A stretch of 64,000 nt of DNA from Vitellaria paradoxa (taxonomy: Eukaryota > Streptophyta > Magnoliopsida > Ericales > Sapotaceae): contig CM034238.1 in NCBI GenBank assembly GCA_019916065.1, positions 27,701,246 through 27,765,245 on the forward strand. The letters are read 5' to 3'. Below, piece after piece: positions 24,185-34,314 of this stretch. Numbering within the stretch: position 1 is the first letter of the stretch; every line of letters begins with the position of its first letter. Made by a program: the position numbers and the translations under genes. The notes under the pieces were generated by a model. It was not told the DNA's origin. It did not search any database and saw nothing but the letters and a program-made list of their open reading frames with translations.

Positions 24185-24889
24185 GTTTTAAAAACCGAGC
24201 CATGCATTCAAACTGGAAAAGGGACCGAGTCACAGGTTAATGGTTTAACTGTCGGTTCAACCAAAATTGAATTAGAGTTGAACTGTGATGTTATAAATAC
24301 CTTTAAATATAAATAAAATAATAAAATATATTAGAATTATGTAATGATTTTAAAAACTTATATTTTTCTCACATATTCTTCGACTTTGTTTTGTTATTAA
24401 TAGAAGGTGTTAGTAAAAAATATCTTAAATAAAATCACCCAAAACTAACATATTATATAAGCAAAGTCAAACAAGAATAAAGAATAATAAGTATTAGTGG
24501 TTTAGTGGAAGAACAATACTTTGCCATATTTTAAACCCAAGCTCAATTCTAGGTTAGTACATATTAGTTTTTTTATTTTACCATTCACAAATAAAAAAGT
24601 CCAGTTTGTAAAAATCAGCACTGATTCAACAATTCACTTGTTCAAGTCTAAGCTGGTGCATATTGGTTTTTTTTATTTTACTATTCAAAAATAAAAAGTC
24701 CAGTTCGTAAAAATTGACACCTCCAGTTCGTAAAAATTGACACCAGTTCAACGATTAACTAGTTCAACCACCGGGTTGTCAATTTTTCACCGATTCAAAG
24801 TTCAAACAGTTTAAACGGTTGAGTGGACCATTTCTTTGACTGGCGACCAATCCAACTGGTTGAACCAGCTAGTCCAATCTTTTTAAAAC
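24185..24889. mobile_element. Nested inverted-end repeat with GGTT/AACC words, about 0.7 kb
   Basis: The left end GTTTTAAAAACCGAGCC pairs with the right end (reverse complement GTTTTAAAAAGATTGG), giving a 10-bp perfect inverted repeat. Both end regions are rich in GGTTCAACC and GGTTGAACC words. The interior has a duplicated block around AAAAAGTCCAGTTYGTAAAAAT (24590 and 24695) and again at 24722. It sits inside one unit of the foldback array. Class uncertain; no target duplication was confirmed. Confidence 0.5.
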
Positions 24890-25469
24890 AATGATCCAAA
24901 CTACACATATTTCTCTTAATCAATTAGTAAAATTTATTATTAAATCAATTTTCATAATTAGAAGATAAATATATAAATTTTGTTTTTTAAAACTTATTAT
25001 TCAAACTAGTGCTCCTGGTATTTAGAAAATTTTATTAAATGAATTTTCATAACTAAATAAAAATATATAAAATTCAAATTTGAAAACTAATTATCCAAAT
25101 TATCCATGTTTTTGTTAATTGGCAAATCAATTAATAAAATTTATTATTAAATTATTTTTGTGAATAAAAAATATATAAATTTTAGTTTTAATTACTAATT
25201 ATCCAAACTAATGTTTCTGTTATTTAATAAAATTTTATATTAAATTAATTTTCATGAATAAATGATAAATATGTAAAATTTATTTTTAGAACTAATTATC
25301 CAAATTATTAATATTTCCAATTTATTATATCAAATTATCAAGACTATAAGATAAATATAAAAAATTTAAATTTTAAAATTAATTATCTAAACTTTGTTAA
25401 TTACTAAAATTAATAAGTAAATTTTATTATTAAAGTAAATTTTATTACTAAAAAATAAATCTATAATCG

Positions 25470-25968
25470 GGTGTAAAAAATCTAATAATGTTATTTGATG
25501 ACGTGTTCAACCAGTTGCACAGATACTTTTGACGTGGTCAAACAGTTATTTTGATGATAATGATGCCTTGACCCCCCAAACTCCTTGCTCAAGTCCTGCA
25601 ACATACTAACAGCTGGGCATTATTTGGTCAAATGCCCCTCTAATGGTTAAGTTAGAACTTATAAAGAGAAAGAGGAAGGTCAAATGTAATTTTAACAGAG
25701 TTTCAGTAAAGCAAATAGTGCTTACCTCCCTTTTTCGTTCTTATTATATTTATAACTTTTTAGGCACATGTGATCCTTCTATACAAGATAATCCAGGCCA
25801 TAACCAGGTATTATGGATAATGGAGCAACCAAAGTCAGAGCTATAAGGCATAGTGGCATAGGTATACCACTTGTACCCCTAATAAACATGACAAAAAAGT
25901 GGCAGACCATATGGTTGCCATGTGTGTCCCTTCCCTGGATGTATGCCATGTGTTTGAGCACCCTCTCC
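25470..25968. other. Unique interior block of the foldback element
   Basis: This block lacks the ~110-bp units. An open stretch at 25643-25846 (plus) and one at 25970-25779 (minus) overlap, and neither is recognisable. It could be captured sequence or the remnant of the original element core. Confidence 0.3.
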
Positions 25969-26245
25969 ATATAAAATTTGAATTTTAGAATTAATTATTC
26001 AAATTACTCATGCCTTTGCATTTTAATTACTATTATTAGATATTGTTTAAAAAAAAGGCAAGATCTAGTTTTGTGAGAAAATAGAGAAAGGAAAATAAAT
26101 GCAAGTTTGAAAGTTCATTCATTTAATAGATAAGATATATCATATTAGATCCCTGTTATCACTTAAATAATGGAAAAATTGTCAATATAAAAAGTATAAT
26201 AAATATACTCTAGCATTAACAAAATTAGATCTGGCATTACCACTC

Positions 26246-26880
26246 TAAGGAAAGAGTCACGTTACAATTAGAAAGCCTCAATAATCAATCCTTACATGAA
26301 TTAATATGGATCTAATAAATTTAACATTAATTCTTCAAATGTGTTAATTAGGCAAATATGTCCATAATAACTAAGAGGAATATTTGTTATACGAAAACTA
26401 ACAGTTGGCCCTTTCAATCATTGATAAAGAAAAAATCACATAGCTAATTGTGACTTAAGTCAATTATTTTAAATAAATTAACTTATTAAAAACACTATAT
26501 TTATAAAAATAAAATACCATTAACATATAGCGCACAAAAAACTAACAAAAGGAAAAGATGAAGGTGATTTTTACAATTATGTGTGATCCCATCATTATTA
26601 TAATTATTTAAACTAATGGCCTTTAGAGAGTGAACCCAAAATCTTGTTAATTAAACTAAGTCTCAGGATTATTTTCATATTTGATTCGATAACTTGAAAA
26701 AAGAGAAAATAGGATAAATTATGAAGCTATTTCACAAACACAACTTCGATTATTTTTATTAAAGTCATGATTTATAAAAAAAAAAAAATTACATATAAAT
26801 TTAAAAAAAATATTTCATTATGATTATTAGCATGAGCTTTAAGGGGAGAACTTTAATAAAAGCATGCAAATGTCCCACCT
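26246..26880. other. AT-rich, no gene recognised
   Basis: No coding or element signal was identified beyond general AT richness. Confidence 0.4.
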
Positions 26881-26889
26881 TCATGCCAC

Positions 26890-27003
26890 CTTTGCTTCAA
26901 GAACACTAGCCTATCACAGATATCTTTCATCGGCAGAAGAAAAAAAAAATCTCGATGACATTGAAGTTTTGTTGATCTCCATTGTCTTGTCTCTTCATTT
27001 GCG

Positions 27004-27047
<44 letters not shown>

Positions 27048-27402
27048 CACTTTTTATGCATACTTGCAGGTACTCTGTCTTGCATAAGTTGTTTAATCTT
27101 GATTTGGATGCAGATTGGATTCACCCATATAAGCATATTGAGTTTATCCCCCAAATTTGCTCCAAAAGCACTAGCCTATTACAGATATCTTTCAGCGGTA
27201 ACAGAAGGAAAAAAAAAATCTCGATGACGTTGAAGTTTTATTAATATCCATTGCCTTCTCTCTTTATTAGCGTAAAATATATATATATATATATCACTTT
27301 CTATGCATACTTGTATGTAGTCTATCTTGCATAAATTGTTTAGTCTTCATTTGGATGCACGGTTGGATTTCACCCATATAGCATATTGAGTTTATCCCCA
27401 AA
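26890..27402 (+). repeat. 264-bp tandem duplication, each copy with an AT microsatellite
   Basis: The blocks starting near CTAGCCTATYACAGATATC at 26907 and 27171 are collinear for about 250 bases (offset 264). Each includes a short A-run after GCAGAAG/ACAGAAG, TCTCGATGAC, an (AT)n run, and the ending TTGAGTTTATCCCC. The AT run is 40 bp in the first copy and about 18 bp in the second. Substitutions are scattered. Confidence 0.85.
27006..27045. repeat. (AT)20 microsatellite
   Basis: Forty bases of alternating T and A. Confidence 0.97.
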
Positions 27403-27414
27403 TCGAAGGTATTT

Positions 27415-27960
27415 TTTCTTGTGCTATGGAATTCTGAGCTGAAGGCACAACTGAGCTGGGTCGATCGAAGAGGAGAAGCTACTAATTGAAGAAGACAAAC
27501 TAGATGGAACAATGCCGTTTAGCTAGATAACAATAAGTAGAGCAGTGTCATTTTGATGCCATTGTTAGTTACAAGTTTGTTTGTAATAAATTAGATCGAG
27601 GTCCTTGTTCTAGATCCAATCTAATGGCAAGGATATCTCCTTCCCAACTATTTGAATTGAGTTCATGTTTTCTATAATTCATCACTTTTGATATTGAATT
27701 CCATTGAATTGCTTTGGTGTGATGCTAGTTTTTGAATTTCCTCCATAACATTTGGTATTAGGGCTTTTGGTTCTGGCAAATGGCTGATGGAGTAAGGTCT
27801 TAAAAAGGTAAGAAGCTTGAGAACCTGATCAGGGAGGTTGTCAGGAATCAGAGCATCAGCTAAAGAAGTATCGATAGGATGCGGAAGAGAAGTATGAGAA
27901 ACTTTTCTTTGATATGAGATCATAGATGGCGGAGATAAGCCCTTAATAGACTGAATCAAA
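27415..27960 (+). mobile_element. Candidate Gypsy 5' end: LTR terminus, primer-binding site, gag start
   Basis: CTCCATAACA at 27741-27750 followed by TTTGGTATTAGGGC looks like an LTR end followed by an initiator-Met primer-binding site. From 27782 the plus strand reads MADGVRS, a stop, then KGKKLENLIREVV, resembling the start of a chromovirus-type Gypsy gag. The piece runs into the assembly gap. The LTR start is not identified; 27415 is arbitrary. Confidence 0.35.
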
Positions 27961-28027
27961 GAATCCAACAAATCTTCAGGAATCAGGTGCTAACACTTTT
28001 CCATTGAATGCAACTGGGAGCTTAATG

Positions 28028-28127
28028 NNNNNNNNNNNNNNNNNNNNNNNNNNNNNNNNNNNNNNNNNNNNNNNNNNNNNNNNNNNNNNNNNNNNNNNNN
28101 NNNNNNNNNNNNNNNNNNNNNNNNNNN
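28028..28127. other. Assembly gap (100 N)
   Basis: Exactly 100 N, the conventional placeholder for a gap of unknown size. Sequence on the two sides comes from different retrotransposon parts (gag start on the left, integrase core on the right), so real sequence is missing. Confidence 0.99.
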
Positions 28128-30118
28128 GATTTGTGTGGAAAAGCATCATCACGGGATATAGTATCCCTAGGACACTTATTTCCGACAATGGAACACAATT
28201 TGATAGTGCTCCATTTAGGAAATATTGTTCAAGGTATGGTAAAAAAATATCTATTCAACTTTAGCCTACCCTTAGAGTAACGAACAAGCTGAAGCGACAA
28301 ATAAAGTGATCTTGAGTGGCATTAAAAAGAAGCTAGAAATGGTAAAAGGGAAGTAGGTTAACGAGCTCCCATCGGTGCTTTGGGCTTATCGGATGACACC
28401 AAGAAGATCAATGGGGGAATCCCCCTTCTCATTGGCCTATGGAATGGAGGCTGTTATCCCGTTAGAGGTCGGTTTGCCGATTATCGGAACACAAGCTTTT
28501 GATCAAGGGGAGAATGATAAGGCAATGGAAGTGAGCCTTGATTTGATTGATGAAAAGAGGGAGCTTGTAGTGCTAAGGCTTGCCAATTATCAACAGGAAG
28601 CAAAAAGGAAATACAACAAAGAGATCAAACAAAGAAAGTTCTGTTGGAATCAAGAACGCAACAGAATAGGTTTTAAAAAAAATTTTGGATCAATCATGTA
28701 TGAAAAATTATAAACTTCTTTATATAATTGTATTCAAAATACAAAAACGAAATTAAATTAATAAACAAAACTAACCTTTTGTTATTTCTTGAGTTGATCT
28801 TGATTTCTTGAATTTTTCTTTTTTTGACGGTTAAGACGCCTATGTTTTCCGCTCTTTCTCCTATTAGGATCCTCTCAGGGTTTTCTGATGTCTAGGGTTG
28901 TGTGGACAACCTAACAGACTGATCCTTTATATAGGCAAGAGTAGAGGACCTAGGTGCAAATAAACTTAAGTTGGCTAATTAGGAAATTACCCATAATTAT
29001 CTCATAATTACAAATACATCCCTTGATAATTGTACCTTACTCCACTAAAAATGTATAATTGAACTCCAACCCCAGTTTATTGAAATAATTTCACAAAACA
29101 CCTTATTCACTCTTAGTTTTGCAATTGAACCCCTCCACCAGATATTGAGACAATTTGAATTAAGAAGTTATCCAATTCTAATTGATACCTCCCTCCATAT
29201 TCTAAGAACTATTATTCTAATCATTTTGTGTTGGTCACCATCTTAATAACATATTATTAAGACGATCGGATCTGGATTTAACGATTAGTTAATATTCTTA
29301 ATATGGATAATATCCTATCTCAAATGAGATTGTAGATTTCCTCTTGATAGTATATGTTCCCTAGTTTTATGTAATGATTTCCCAAAACACTGAGGTGTTG
29401 GCCTAATGATAATCAGCCTCACTTCTAATGAATTAAAGTCATCATTACATAAAATAATATCCATCACTATCTTAGGATTTAGAGCAATTACTTAGAGTGA
29501 ACATAAGAAATACAATGTGGATAGTATAGCTTAGATGTGTTTCTTATCATTGTCCTGTTCAATGTCTTTCACACCAACACTTTAGATTCAAAGTCCACTA
29601 CTCTAATGATTGAGATAAATCATTCTATCATATAGAAATCTAAAATGTTACATTCTTTTAGTTGAAATGTCCCCATCTCAACATTGACTGTGAACAAATC
29701 TAGATTGATTAATACTTAGATTCATATCTCCTGTGTATGAAACACTTTCATGCACATGAATCAAGTTCATTAATCAATCAAGGATTACATTCATCACATG
29801 AAATATATACATCCATAAATAATAAAGAAACTTTAGATAAACTAAATAATAATTCTTTGCTAACATAAAATTAGTTCATCATTTAATATATGACTTTAGG
29901 TCATACATCCTAACAAGTTTAAGGTTGGAGATTATGTGCTGAGAAAGCTTATGGGAGTCAAGAAAGATCCGACCGAAGGAAAACTAGGGGCCAACTGAGA
30001 AGGACCATTTCGTGTCTCAGAAGTGCTCGGCAATGGGCCTTATAGATTAAGTGACATAGAAGGGAGAGTACTCAAAAGACCTTGGAACATTGCCCATCTA
30101 AGGCTGTTCTACCCATAA
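28128..30118 (+). pseudogene. Gypsy (Tat-type) integrase, split by a solo LTR
   Basis: The first block reads IPRTLISDNGTQFDSAPF, which contains the second catalytic Asp. The next, in another frame, reads AEATNKVILSGIKKKLE, with the catalytic Glu. An open stretch 28375-28713 begins LWAYRMTPRRSMGESPFSLA and continues through GMEAVIPLEVGLP to the basic KRKYNKEIKQRKF. The 1,274-bp insert follows. From 29916 the frame resumes with KVGDYVLRKLMG, then GPFRVSEVLGNGPYRL and PWNIAHLRLFYP, stopping at 30116-30118. One TGA inside (GAN-TGA-EGPF region) and frameshifts before 28375 break it. Confidence 0.85.
28642..29915 (-). mobile_element. Solo Copia-type LTR inserted in the Gypsy integrase
   Basis: Termini TGTTGGAATC...CATCCTAACA form the usual TG..CA ends. 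Flanking 5-mers are AGTTC (28637-28641) and AGTTT (29916-29920), a duplication with one change. The integrase reading frame continues across the insert. A TATA-like CTATATAAAGG on the minus strand near 28940 gives a minus orientation (5' end at 29915). No coding capacity. Confidence 0.85.
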
Positions 30119-30222
30119 GCTGTTGTATAATTGATATTTGTACGTTGACCCTATGCAAATAAATGTCGAAAGAAGCAATTTCAAAAGCTAGCAGAAGGCA
30201 CAAAGTACTACACAAAAAGATT

Positions 30223-30520
30223 GCCACACTCCTTTGAAGTGTTGGTTCGAAAATGTGCCACACTTAAGTTTTCCCAAGTGCTGGTTCGAAAAGGCGCCAC
30301 GCTCAGATTGCCGAGCGTTAATACACAAAAAGATTACCACACTCCTTTGGAGTATTGGTTTGAAAAGGTGCCACACTTGGGTTTTCCCAAGTGCTGGTGC
30401 AAAAAAGCACCACACTTGGCTTGCCGAGCATCGGTTTGCTAAAAGATTGCCACGTTTGGGTTTCCCTAAGTGTTGGTTCGAGAAGATGCCGAGCGTTGGT
30501 CCAGAAGAGCTTGCCATATT
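30223..30520 (+). repeat. Array of short hairpin-forming repeats
   Basis: About seven imperfect units of 30-45 bp share the words GCCACACT, TTGGGTTTTCCCAAGTG, GGTTCGAAAAG and TTGCCGAGC. Several units are internally palindromic: CACTTGGGTTTTCCCAAGTG at 30374-30393 is a perfect 8-bp stem with a 4-base loop. Two larger blocks start at about 30211 and 30329 (cacaaaaagattRccacactcctttgRagt), showing an additional ~118-bp duplication. It lies just 3' of the integrase stop. Confidence 0.75.
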
Positions 30521-31222
30521 TGAAGACTTGTTCCAAGAACTAGATCAATAAGGTGCCAAGCTCGCTAAGGTATGGGGACACTCATTTTTTCATATTTGAA
30601 GTCTTGCCTTATTTATTTAAAAGTTTGAATTGTCCGACAAAAGGAGCCCTTTATCTAAAGCAAGCATTATAAAATTTGAGATCAAGAAGCATGGCTACGC
30701 TTCAAAAAGATTCTAGTTTCAGCCAACCCCAAACTAGTAGAAGCTTAAGTGTTTAAAAACGCTTTTCATTAGTAAGTTCAATTGCATAGCACAAGCATTC
30801 TGACAATAAATTTTTACAAAGAAGGTAAAACATGGCATAAAGGTAAAATTGAATAAGCTTTTGTTAGATATGCTCAAAGTACATGATGAGGTAGCATTTT
30901 ACATAAGTAATAACCAACATAGTTCAGCTTATCAAATATTATTAGTCCTAATTAAAGCTAGGTTGAAAAGTTAATATTTGTTAAAATTTGACTTTGCTAT
31001 CTCATCAGCAAAGACTTCGATGTACTCCTCGGCTACACCTCTTAGAACCTCATCAACAAGCAAATCGAAGTACTCGTCAACTAACGTTTGATCAGTTCTG
31101 AACAGATAAAAGCATGCAACGTTTAAAACAAAAACCTGGAAGTTACTTTTCATTCATTTATAGAAAAAGTTTTACAAAGTTTAGGAATTACAAAACAAAA
31201 ATTAATAGATAAAGGGGGGTTC

Positions 31223-33793
31223 TCACTCATCTTTTTCCCTCGAGGGGTTACTTTTCACTACAAGAGTTATTTCTTTGTTGGCTTGGGAGGTTGTGTCCTT
31301 TGGAGAGCTCTCCACTTTGAGTTCACCATCTTCAATGTCTTCGTCAAAGGCCTGAATGGAAGGAGTCTGGGGCTGGCGCTCGAAGCTAAATGGTGGAGTA
31401 GGGCGATAAGGATCGGGATAGGGTACTTTTCTGTAGATTTGGCTGGTATGTTCAATGTTGTTTTTCTTCATCGCTGCCTCCGAGCCTTCCAGGAAATACT
31501 CATTCTGGGCATCCCGCATTTGCTCGATGCAATCATTAACTTGAGCTTCAACTTCTGCCTTGGTTTTTTCTTCTGCAACCTTGAGAAAGGCATCATTTTC
31601 CTCTAGGGCTAGAGACTTGGCTTTCAATTCAACCTTTAAGTTTTCGACCTCTTGCTTCAATAATGCTTGCTCGGCCCTGGAGTCTCGAAGTCTCTTGCTA
31701 GCTTCTCTTACTCGGCCTTGGAAAATGACAAGTCCAACTTTGCCTTAGCTAGTTTGCCAATTTTTTTGAGTAGGTCCTCGTCCTTTTTTACCAGAAGCTT
31801 GTCTTGGTTTGCTGCTCGGACACTACTAGCTTTGGCTTGGGCTTGTGCAGAATTGGCCTATTGCTCAAGTTTCTTTCTCTCTTCTTCAAATTTTTTCCCT
31901 TCCTCCTCCATAGCTTTATTGTCCTTCTCAAGCTTCTTCTTCTTCTTCTCTAGATCTTTGATGTTCTCTCGTAAGGCCCTGATGTATACTTCGTCTAAAT
32001 TCACCTTTGAGTGGAGTGCTTGGCTCCGAGCAATGAGCTCCATGGTGTAGAGGGAAGACTGAAAAATAGAAGGAAATGAGAAAAGCGAGTTAAAGCAAAT
32101 CTTCAAGCAAAATAAAAGCCTAAGGAAAAAAGGAGACACTTACAGAGATGACATTCTTCGTGAGGGCTTTATGGATGTCGTCCAACTTGTTCTTCCTCGT
32201 ATTTTACACGTCACAAGGAGGAAGCACTCCCTTGAGATACTCATCGGGGTGGTTAAACGCGGTTTCCTGGATTGTGAATGGTCGTCCCTCAAGGTATTGG
32301 AGGCAAGGAATGAGGATTTAAGGGATGAACGGAGGTGAATCCCAACTGGGTTCTTTGGATACTCAATTTGAAGTGGAACAGGGTCAGCTGGCTTGGAAGT
32401 TTCTGATTTTGAGGCCTCAACCTGCACCACTTCTAATTGGGCTGTGTCCTTCCCAGAAGGCACTTCGGTAAAAGTTGGAGGCTCAAGGATATGAACATCC
32501 TCTTCATCGTCTATTCGTGCCTTTTTTTGGGAAGGAGCCTCGGCTGCTTGAGCTTGGCTTCCCTCCTGTTCCTTGCCTTTTTCTTGTTTTACTTTCCGAA
32601 GCTGCTCAGCCTTGGCTAGTTCGGTGGCCTCCTTAGCCTTTCTCTTATGTACAACTCTTCGCTCTTCTACTCTTTTCTTAGCATCATTGAGCTTCTGCTT
32701 TTTAGCCCTCTCCTCAACAGGTTTTTCAAAGTCCAATTTCGAAGCCATTTCCACTTCCTCGACTTCAGGAATGAGCTCAGAAGTGCAAGCTGGACCTTGT
32801 TCTTCTTCTTCTTCTTTCTCTTCTAGGAGGATCAGTCTTCTTCTTCTCAGCGGCTACTCGATAGGCCTCGAGGATTCAACGTTTTGAGTGAAGATCGATC
32901 GGGTTACCAGTGGGATCACAAATGGTGGAGACGGCACCCAACCTGGATGCTTTAACGCGTAAAAACTTTGTTTTTCTTCAACTGAAGGCTTGAACCACAA
33001 CTGGAGCCGATTGATCGCCTCTCCAGTCGCGAAGCCCTAAGGTGGCGAGATGAATGTCTAGTAAATAGGCTCGAAATTGAAGAGTATTGAACTGCCCTTA
33101 CAAATGGGTAGAGTTCCAGACCCCAAGGAATTTGAACACCTCAGCAAGATGGACTTTGTCAGCTCTGATTCCCCTAGCCTAGGACTTCTTCGCTTGTTCG
33201 GCTATAAAATAAGCAGAAGAAATATCAATTAGATACCTGAATAAGAATGGTGAGGTAAGAAGGGAAAATAAACAGTGTTTGAAGTCTACCGACCTAGGCC
33301 CAATGAGACTAAAGGAATCGCCGGAAAGGGGTCTTCATCTGGATTGTACATCCAGTGGCCCGTAACGATACATATCGTTCTTCGATTTGATAGTATCGGG
33401 AAGCATGTGAACTAGGGCTTTTTCCGGTCAAGACTTCAAATACCATTTATTCTCATTTTTCCTCACTTTTTGGACAGAATAACAGTAGAGAAGGTCCTAC
33501 TCCGTGATGTGGAACCCATATCATTTGTTAATTTCAACAACTCCATTCACTATCCTATAGAAATTGTGCATGACGTTCTTGGGGGCAAGGACGAGAATGC
33601 TCATGACAAAGCAAAGAAATGGGTTCAGAGGGAACCTAAGGCCACTTTTAGTGATAGCCACTATAAAAGACTCCCCTGGCTATCGGTCACCTTCACAGGC
33701 AAGTCTAATCCCTACATTTGGGGGAATATGGTACTTTTCCTTGAAAGCCTTAATTTTCCCTTCGGAACTGAGCTCGTGGGCAAGTTTACCCAT
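31223..33793 (-). pseudogene. Antisense extra ORF (aORF) of the Tat element, coiled-coil protein
   Basis: On the minus strand an ATG at 33793 opens MGKLAHELSSEGKIKAFKEK..PPNVG and runs to a stop at 33680. Just beyond, SGLRFPLNPF and PKNVMHNFYRIVNG resemble the proteins often labelled putative gypsy-type transposon or plant transposase-28. Further on: WMYNPDEDPFPAIPLVSLG; an 86-bp putative intron (33287-33202, GTAGAC..TTTTATAG); a Lys/Glu-rich region (32754-32140) with MASKLDFEKPVEERAKKQK; a coiled coil (32139-31858); and a second coiled coil with an acidic tail (31660-31223). Several frameshifts and stops make this copy dead. Function of such ORFs is unknown. Confidence 0.6.
33202..33287 (-). 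other. Putative intron in the antisense ORF
   Basis: On the minus strand, donor GTAGACTTC follows the block ending LVSLGLG, and a T-rich run ends in TTTATAG at 33202. Length 86 bp. It matches plant splice signals, but whether the frame joins correctly could not be verified because of nearby frameshifts. Confidence 0.4.
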
Positions 33794-34300
33794 GGTGCTA
33801 TATGGAAAAGCTATAACGAAAAGACAAAACTCACTCACTTAGAAGAAACTCTTGAACTGAAAGGAGGCGGTATGGGCAGGAGAGAATGAAAGCTTGAGAG
33901 AAAGTGTAAGGAGGGTTGAAAGTTCGATTTGCAGAAAAGGTAAGTAGAGAAGGTGACCTGTGCATATATATGTGCGTATGTATGTATGTGTGTGCAAATA
34001 GAATGTCAACATTAAAAGCAGATGGGCGGTAAAAATATAATTTATTTTTGCCCCAATTTTTTGAATTTATATCATAAATATCATGGGATTGCGGCCATAG
34101 GGTTTCACGCAAACAGCGCCTCACGCTGAAAGCTGAAGAGACACAATGCGAGCCATTATTAGTGCAGGGAATTGGCCAATCAGAGTAGGATGCGCTAAAT
34201 GGAAGAGAGACGACAAAATATATGAAAAGACTGAGAAGACTGAAGAGGTAAGAAGCCCATTACCTATTACTCTGCTTGGGAAATGAAATTTTCCCAACCA

Positions 34301-34314
34301 GAGTAGGGGCAAAA
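34301..34314 (+). other. Polypurine tract of the Tat element
   Basis: GAGTAGGGGCAAAA lies directly before the LTR start TGTTGGGGAAAAT, the expected site for plus-strand priming. Confidence 0.7.

Larger units (their letters stand above)
23548..26245. mobile_element. 2.7-kb foldback-like element: long terminal inverted repeats with inner subrepeats
   Basis: The left arm (23548-23838) and the reverse complement of the right arm (25970-26245) align over about 280 bases. Both start GAGTG-TGATAATGC-like, share TCTATTAAATGAA, GCATTTATTT, CTAGAT-TTGC, and end in AATTTGAATAATTAATTCTAAAAT. Inside lie repeated units of about 100-115 bp (core words CTAATTATCCAAACT, TTATTATTAAAT, TTTTCAT-GA-TAAAAGATAAATAT). 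Units left of about 24060 are inverted relative to those on the right. A second element (24185-24889) interrupts the array, and a unique block sits at about 25470-25970. No transposase is seen. Mutator-like or foldback affiliation is inferred from structure. No 9-bp duplication was found at these edges. Confidence 0.65.

Noticed and set aside
26853..27244. Open frames containing long Tyr-Ile runs
   Set aside because: They translate the AT microsatellite and flanking duplicated sequence.
30188..30551. Several overlapping open frames on both strands
   Set aside because: They are produced by the hairpin repeat array; repetitive peptides with no domain.
33470..33889. Plus-strand 139-residue open frame
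   Set aside because: It overlaps the antisense ORF start, whose minus-strand reading (MGKLAHELSS.., SGLRFPLNPF) has family-like motifs. The plus frame has none and is a shadow.
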